DNA of 64,000 nucleotides from JBAZOY01 sp041648505. Its GTDB lineage: Bacteria; Desulfobacterota; Syntrophia; Syntrophales; CG2-30-49-12. This document shows positions 60,122-64,000 of the stretch, piece after piece. The notes under the pieces were generated by a model. The model did not search any database. It was not told where the DNA came from and saw only the letters and a program-made list of their open reading frames with translations. The DNA lies in contig JBAZOY010000003.1 of assembly GCA_041648505.1 (NCBI GenBank), forward strand, positions 1 to 64,000, in the 5' to 3' direction. A program made the position numbers and the translations under genes. Every line of letters begins with the position of its first letter. Positions within the stretch are counted from its first letter, which is position 1.

Positions 60122-61924
60122 TTAGGCTCCTTTTTCTATAGAAGAGCTATTTTTTATGGAGACATTATTCAAATTTTCATGAACATCAATAGATGGCCGG
60201 AAAGGGAGGAAGATACTGAATCGGGTTCCCTCTCCCATCTTACTCTGCACAGAAATGTCACCCCCCAAACGCTTGACGGTGCTGTAGGAGATGGAAAGCC
60301 CCAATCCGGTCCCTCTTCCGACGGACTTTGTGGTGAAAAAAGGATCGAATATTTTTCCCATATTCTCGGGGGAAATACCAGAACCTGTATCGCCGACGAT
60401 AATTTCCACTCCCTGAGATTGATTGTTGGAACGGGTAGTGATACTGATGGTTCCGTAAGGTTTCCCCTCATGGGCGTCAATAGCATTGGTGATGAGGTTT
60501 AAAAATACCTGTTGAAGCTGGGAGGGATCGGAAAGTAGGAGGGGTAGACCTTTTTCCATGTCAGTGGAAAACTGAATCCCCATTCCTTTTGCCCTTCCCT
60601 CCATAAGCTGGATAACTTCCTCAAGAAAAAGATTTATGTTTACCGTCTCCGTGCGGGATTTGGTGCGGCGGGAAAACCTGAGAAGGTTCTGGGTAATGAG
60701 GCTACAGCGCTGCACTTGGGCATCTATCTGAGATAGGGATGCAAATAATTCTATTTTGAATTTCTCATCCATGATCAGTGCTTCCTCAACCGAATCTCTG
60801 ATCACCTGGTTTTCAGTCAGGATGATGGCCAGAGGATTATTGATCTCATGGGCCACTCCTGCAGAGAGTTCGCCCAGGGAAGCTAATTTGCTCGCCTGGA
60901 CTAGCTGCCTGTTCAGCTGATCTGTCTTTTCGTCCCGCTTTTTTATAACCTTAATCATGTACCGGGTAGAGATAACAGAAATGATAAAGATGAGTATAAG
61001 GCTCAACTGGAGGAAGATTAAGGCGGCGCGATTGGCATGGTTAACATCCTTGAAGGCTTCGGAATAATCCTGTTTTATCACCAGCCTCCAACGGGGATTT
61101 TTAAGCCAGGCATAGGCTACGAACTGGCGAGGGAATTGTTGACTCGGATCATCTTTGTCGGCATCTAAGATCCCGATTCCCATTTCCTCATGAAAAAACT
61201 TTGCCGGCAGGGGGGCCTTCTCCATAATCTTACCGCTGAAACGAGGGGTAGTTTGCAAAATTCCTTCTCGGTTGGAAAGATATACGTCACCGGTTCTGCC
61301 CATCTTGACGTTTTCAACAAGGGAACGAAAATATTCCGTATCTATACTTGCCCTTAAAATCCATTTTCTGTTTCCATCGGATCGGAGGACAGCAATGATG
61401 AAGTGTGGAGCCTTGCGAAACCCCAGAAACATATCACTGATGTAAATTCCTTTTTTCATGACTTCTTTAAACCAGAAAGTCTGGGAATAGTTTTTCCCCA
61501 TCAAATCATAAGGGCCAATATAGGCCAGATGTCTACCCTTGTCGTCAATAACCCCTAAGTCCGTAAAAAACCAATCTTCTCGATTTATGACGTTGAAAAT
61601 ACGTCTAAGATTTAGCGGTCTTCGTAGAAAATCGAGAGAATTGGTAAAAGCCACTACTTGTAGATCGGAAGTTCGTTCCTTTAAAAACAGTTCTATTATC
61701 CTTCGATGGTATTCAACCTGGCTTTTAAAATAGCTCTCCATACGCGTCCTGGAAAATCCCGAGTAGTAGATGTGAATACCCAAACCAACTAGGAAAAGGG
61801 GAACCAGAAGACATACGGTGGTAAGGAATACAAATCTGCGATGTAATGTAGAATAATGATCTTTTCTCTCTTTTACTTCCTTGGCCTGATTTGTATTTAC
61901 CACAGTTTCCGACTTAAGTTTCAT
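60122..61924 (-). CDS. Cache-domain histidine kinase C
   Basis: Start set at ATG 61924 (MKLKSETVVNTNQAKEVKER): the longer frame from 62059 would begin upstream of the sigma-54 promoter at 62016-62030. 600 residues. Helix 1 (FLTTVCLLVPLFLVGLGIHI), double Cache with YISDMFLGFRKAPHFIIAVL and KWILRASIDTEYFR...GRTGDVY, helix 2 (ALIFLQLSLILIFIISVIST), then ELSAGVAHEINNPLAIILTE and ATPase motifs NLITNAIDAHEGKPYG, DTGSGISPENMGKIFDPFF, GTGLGLSISYSTVKRLGG. Sensor motif shared with kinases A and B. Confidence 0.92.
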   Translation of the reverse strand: MKLKSETVVNTNQAKEVKERKDHYSTLHRRFVFLTTVCLLVPLFLVGLGIHIYYSGFSRTRMESYFKSQVEYHRRIIELFLKERTSDLQVVAFTNSLDFLRRPLNLRRIFNVINREDWFFTDLGVIDDKGRHLAYIGPYDLMGKNYSQTFWFKEVMKKGIYISDMFLGFRKAPHFIIAVLRSDGNRKWILRASIDTEYFRSLVENVKMGRTGDVYLSNREGILQTTPRFSGKIMEKAPLPAKFFHEEMGIGILDADKDDPSQQFPRQFVAYAWLKNPRWRLVIKQDYSEAFKDVNHANRAALIFLQLSLILIFIISVISTRYMIKVIKKRDEKTDQLNRQLVQASKLASLGELSAGVAHEINNPLAIILTENQVIRDSVEEALIMDEKFKIELFASLSQIDAQVQRCSLITQNLLRFSRRTKSRTETVNINLFLEEVIQLMEGRAKGMGIQFSTDMEKGLPLLLSDPSQLQQVFLNLITNAIDAHEGKPYGTISITTRSNNQSQGVEIIVGDTGSGISPENMGKIFDPFFTTKSVGRGTGLGLSISYSTVKRLGGDISVQSKMGEGTRFSIFLPFRPSIDVHENLNNVSIKNSSSIEKGA

Positions 61925-62015
61925 GGATGGATTTTTTTTAAAAAATGTTAACCCTGAGGAGAAAAGTCGCCACTTCAATATAACCGTAGGTACATTTCTA
62001 CAATTTTTACAGCAC

Positions 62016-62030
62016 GCAACTAATATGCCA
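62016..62030 (-). promoter_or_regulatory. Sigma-54 promoter for kinase C operon
   Basis: Read on the minus strand (62030 to 62016): TGGCATATTAGTTGC, with perfect TGGCA and TTGC elements and the required 10-base spacing between GG and GC. It lies about 92 bases before ATG 61924. One of the two NtrC-type activators in the window may drive it. Confidence 0.75.
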
Positions 62031-62371
62031 GAGATGGGGAAAGTAATTAAAACCCACATGCTCTACATTATGGGGACTCTGGTGGGCGGGAAATATTGTG
62101 AGGATTGAAAAATAATCAATCAAGGTAGAAACCTTCGTTAAGACAGAGAACATTTAATTTTTCCAGTTCCTCCATTAAACAACAAGAACCTTCCATTTAC
62201 AGGTTGTAAAAAAACCTGACACCCCTCCGGCAGAAGAGACCTTTCCTTATGGTCAGGAATAAAAGGAATAACACCCATTGCTTCGCTAAACAGATATTTA
62301 GGAGGCATCAGTTCAGAAAGGAATAACACGAGTCCATGGTGGCAGTTAGAAGGTGCTGGTTTTCTTTGGTA
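62031..62371. other. Intergenic region between qmoC and kinase C operon
   Basis: About 340 bases. It contains the second copy of the palindromic repeat (62196-62221) and no convincing gene; a 63-codon minus frame through the repeat (62138-62329) lacks a family match. An activator site for the sigma-54 promoter is expected here, but no clear one was seen. Confidence 0.45.
62196..62221. repeat. Dispersed 26-base repeat, copy 2
   Basis: TTTACAGGTTGTAAAAAA followed by ACCTGACA, one base different from 53242-53268. Here the inverted repeat CAGGTT-GTAAAAA-AACCTG is perfect and could form a small hairpin. Confidence 0.5.
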
Positions 62372-63502
62372 TTAAGCCTCCCTTTGTGAATAGCTTGAGT
62401 AAACCATAGCAACAGATCTATAAATTATATGTGCGAATTTAGAGAAAGGCAGATAGGCAAGGAGATAAAATACCAGGACCAAGTGAATGAAGTAGAGCCA
62501 GTAGGCCAAAACGGCAATATCTGCAAGTCTCGTGACTTCGGTAAGTATACCCGAAATCGCTACCATATAGATCATGATGATAAATACCCAGTCAAAATAT
62601 GTACTTTTGCTTTTACCATCCACTTCTTTTAATCTATTGGAAATCACCAGTGTACAACCGATAAAAAGGGAGATCGCCCCCAGGTTGGCCAGGATCTTTA
62701 CCGGGTTATACAGGGAGAGGGGGAGTTCCGCATGAAGTAAGTACACCCCTAAGGCTACCATTCCCGTCACTGCCGCCAAGGCGATAAACCCGTAAAAGAT
62801 CAACATGTGGGCAAGGTATCTGAAACTGCTTCTCTCACACTTCTGAAACCGGGAGTGTTTGAAGATTTCTACTAGAGTAGGAATTACATGCATTTTTACA
62901 AGCTCACCTGTTGATGTGCCTTGAGATTTAATGGGATGAGCACCGATCTTAAGACCTTCCCAGAATCGTGATACCCCCATTATAATTGACACAACGACTA
63001 AAATCGCAACGACACTAAAGACAGGATCCACAATGCTATGGGGAAGAAATTTTGCAAACACGATCTCACCCTCGGGTATATTAAGGTGACCTGTAACCCC
63101 CATAAGAAACAGCAAAAGGATAACCGGAAAGGCAAGGAGAAGAGGAAGATACGTTGCCTTACCGAGAGCCTTACCCAAAAACTGCGGCCAGGCATAGTGC
63201 ATAAAACTGTAATTTCTTATCGCGGCAAGAACATCCCCAGGCTTTGCCCCCCGTGGACAGTAAGTGGAACAATCGTTACATTGATGGCAGAGCCAAACAT
63301 CAGGATCATTGACAAGCCTCTCCTTTAGCCCCCAAGAAGCCCAGATCATTTCTTTCCTTGGGAAAGGTTTTTTATCCGGGGTTAGATTGCATACAACAGA
63401 ACACGTGGCGCATTGAAAACACTTTTTCAGTGTATCTCCCCCAAACCCCTCCATTTGCTTAACAAAATCTATATCAGGTTCTATGAGCTGTCTATCTGCC
63501 AT
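62372..63502 (-). CDS. qmoC: Quinone-interacting membrane-bound oxidoreductase subunit C (QmoC)
   Basis: 376 residues. The N-terminal HdrC-like part has two [4Fe-4S] motifs (CFQCATCSVVCNLTP and CHQCNDCSTYCPRGAKPGDV); the C-terminal part is a NarI/HdrE-like cytochrome b domain with about six helices (YLPLLLAFPVILLLFLMGVT, MLIFYGFIALAAVTGMVALG). Together with QmoA and QmoB it passes electrons between menaquinone and APS reductase in sulfate reducers. It follows qmoB by 64 bases. Qmo plus TauE/SafE permeases point to dissimilatory sulfur metabolism. Confidence 0.93.
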   Translation of the reverse strand: MADRQLIEPDIDFVKQMEGFGGDTLKKCFQCATCSVVCNLTPDKKPFPRKEMIWASWGLKERLVNDPDVWLCHQCNDCSTYCPRGAKPGDVLAAIRNYSFMHYAWPQFLGKALGKATYLPLLLAFPVILLLFLMGVTGHLNIPEGEIVFAKFLPHSIVDPVFSVVAILVVVSIIMGVSRFWEGLKIGAHPIKSQGTSTGELVKMHVIPTLVEIFKHSRFQKCERSSFRYLAHMLIFYGFIALAAVTGMVALGVYLLHAELPLSLYNPVKILANLGAISLFIGCTLVISNRLKEVDGKSKSTYFDWVFIIMIYMVAISGILTEVTRLADIAVLAYWLYFIHLVLVFYLLAYLPFSKFAHIIYRSVAMVYSSYSQREA

Positions 63503-63566
63503 TTTTCCACCTCTTTTATTCGGACCTTTATTGCCGGTCCTCCCTCCCTGTTACTAATTGAAATTT

Positions 63567-64000
63567 TTAGAAACCCTTATAGGGGTTTGGACCAACCTCT
63601 TTTATCTTTTCGAGGAAATCATCGAAGATCCCCGGCAGTTTATCGTATTCGTCAAGGGAAAGTTCCAGAATACGTATCCTTTCAGACTCAAGAGAAAGCC
63701 TGTCCAGCGTTTCTTTGATCTTTGACATTCTGGTATTTGCCAGCTCGCTTCCCTTTATGAAGTGACATTGATAATCATCGCCGTATTTGCATCCTATCAG
63801 AATAATCCCATCTATACCCTTGGAAAGGGCATCGGCGAGCCATACAAGATTAATGTTGCCCAGACATCTTAAGGGAATAACCCTGATATAAGGATTATAG
63901 GTGAGATGTTTCTGGCCCACAATATCCAGGGCAGGATAGGCATCGTTCTCGCAGAGAAATGCCACAACTCTCGGTTTTTCTTCATCCTCATCAGGGACCT
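63567..64000 (-). CDS. qmoB: QmoB, C-terminal part (5' end outside window)
   Basis: The minus frame is open to the window edge; visible from VPDEDEEKPRVVAFLCENDA to the stop at 63567. It is the MvhD/HdrA-like C-terminal domain: VIPLRCLGNINLVWLADALS, IDGIILIGCKYGDDYQCHFI and ELSLDEYDKLPGIFDDFL. The cysteines match those proposed to bind a [2Fe-2S] cluster in MvhD-type domains. The full protein also has an HdrA-like flavin domain not seen here. The GTG inside the frame is not the gene start. Confidence 0.88.
   Translation of the reverse strand, partial: VPDEDEEKPRVVAFLCENDAYPALDIVGQKHLTYNPYIRVIPLRCLGNINLVWLADALSKGIDGIILIGCKYGDDYQCHFIKGSELANTRMSKIKETLDRLSLESERIRILELSLDEYDKLPGIFDDFLEKIKEVGPNPYKGF

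Noticed and set aside
62059..62059. Upstream start for kinase C
   Set aside because: It lies upstream of the sigma-54 promoter at 62016-62030, and the added residues are not kinase-like.

Overview
The window most likely comes from a sulfate- or sulfur-metabolising member of the Desulfobacterota (former Deltaproteobacteria). The reasons are a qmoBC end at the right edge, a cytoplasmic group-3-type [NiFe] hydrogenase with its hyp genes, an acetyl-CoA-synthase corrinoid-type domain protein, a Re-citrate-synthase-like enzyme, and a very high density of two-component and sigma-54 regulators. Genus cannot be set from the sequence alone. No rRNA, tRNA or CRISPR array was seen.

Layout. 1-4.5 kb (minus): moaC, a Fis-like regulator, a GlmU-like left-handed beta-helix protein and a GlmS-like amidotransferase with a large insertion; the last runs off the left edge. 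4.6-9.3 kb: decayed and ordinary genes (diacylglycerol kinase fragment, truncated cstA, PEBP protein, radical SAM protein, phasin-like protein, glycine-zipper lipoprotein) and the first copy of a MITE-like repeat. 9.4-14.8 kb: corrinoid-protein domain gene, adk, a UvrD-type helicase, and a citrate/homocitrate-synthase-like enzyme fused to a Cache-like sensor domain. 14.8-15.9 kb: gene remnants. 15.9-21.7 kb: CBS protein, response regulator plus the first PEP-synthase-like protein, second MITE, OprO/P porin. 22-31.2 kb: four hydrogenase subunits, maturation protease, hypF-C-D-E. 31.2-43 kb: a signalling island with four histidine kinases (one broken by an in-frame stop), five free receivers and one NtrC-type activator. 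43-59.3 kb: three TauE/SafE permeases with small membrane proteins and lipoproteins, two more PEP-synthase-like proteins, an NtrB/NtrC pair and a clear sigma-54 promoter. 59.3-62 kb (minus): two receivers and a Cache kinase behind a second clear sigma-54 promoter. 62.4-64 kb (minus): qmoC and the end of qmoB.

How it may work together. The strongest novel theme is a family of three large paralogues (about 860-900 residues). They keep the ATP-grasp and phosphohistidine domains of PEP synthase, but the PEP/pyruvate-binding C-terminal barrel is replaced by a conserved domain I do not recognise. Each sits beside receivers, kinases or TauE/SafE permeases. Three histidine kinases in the same area share nearly the same Cache sensor motif, and two NtrC activators and three sigma-54-like sites are interspersed. 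I infer a regulatory/transport network, perhaps for sulfur oxyanions or organosulfonates given TauE/SafE and Qmo, in which the PEP-synthase-like proteins pass phosphate to an unknown acceptor. The domain architecture is read from sequence; the function is inference.
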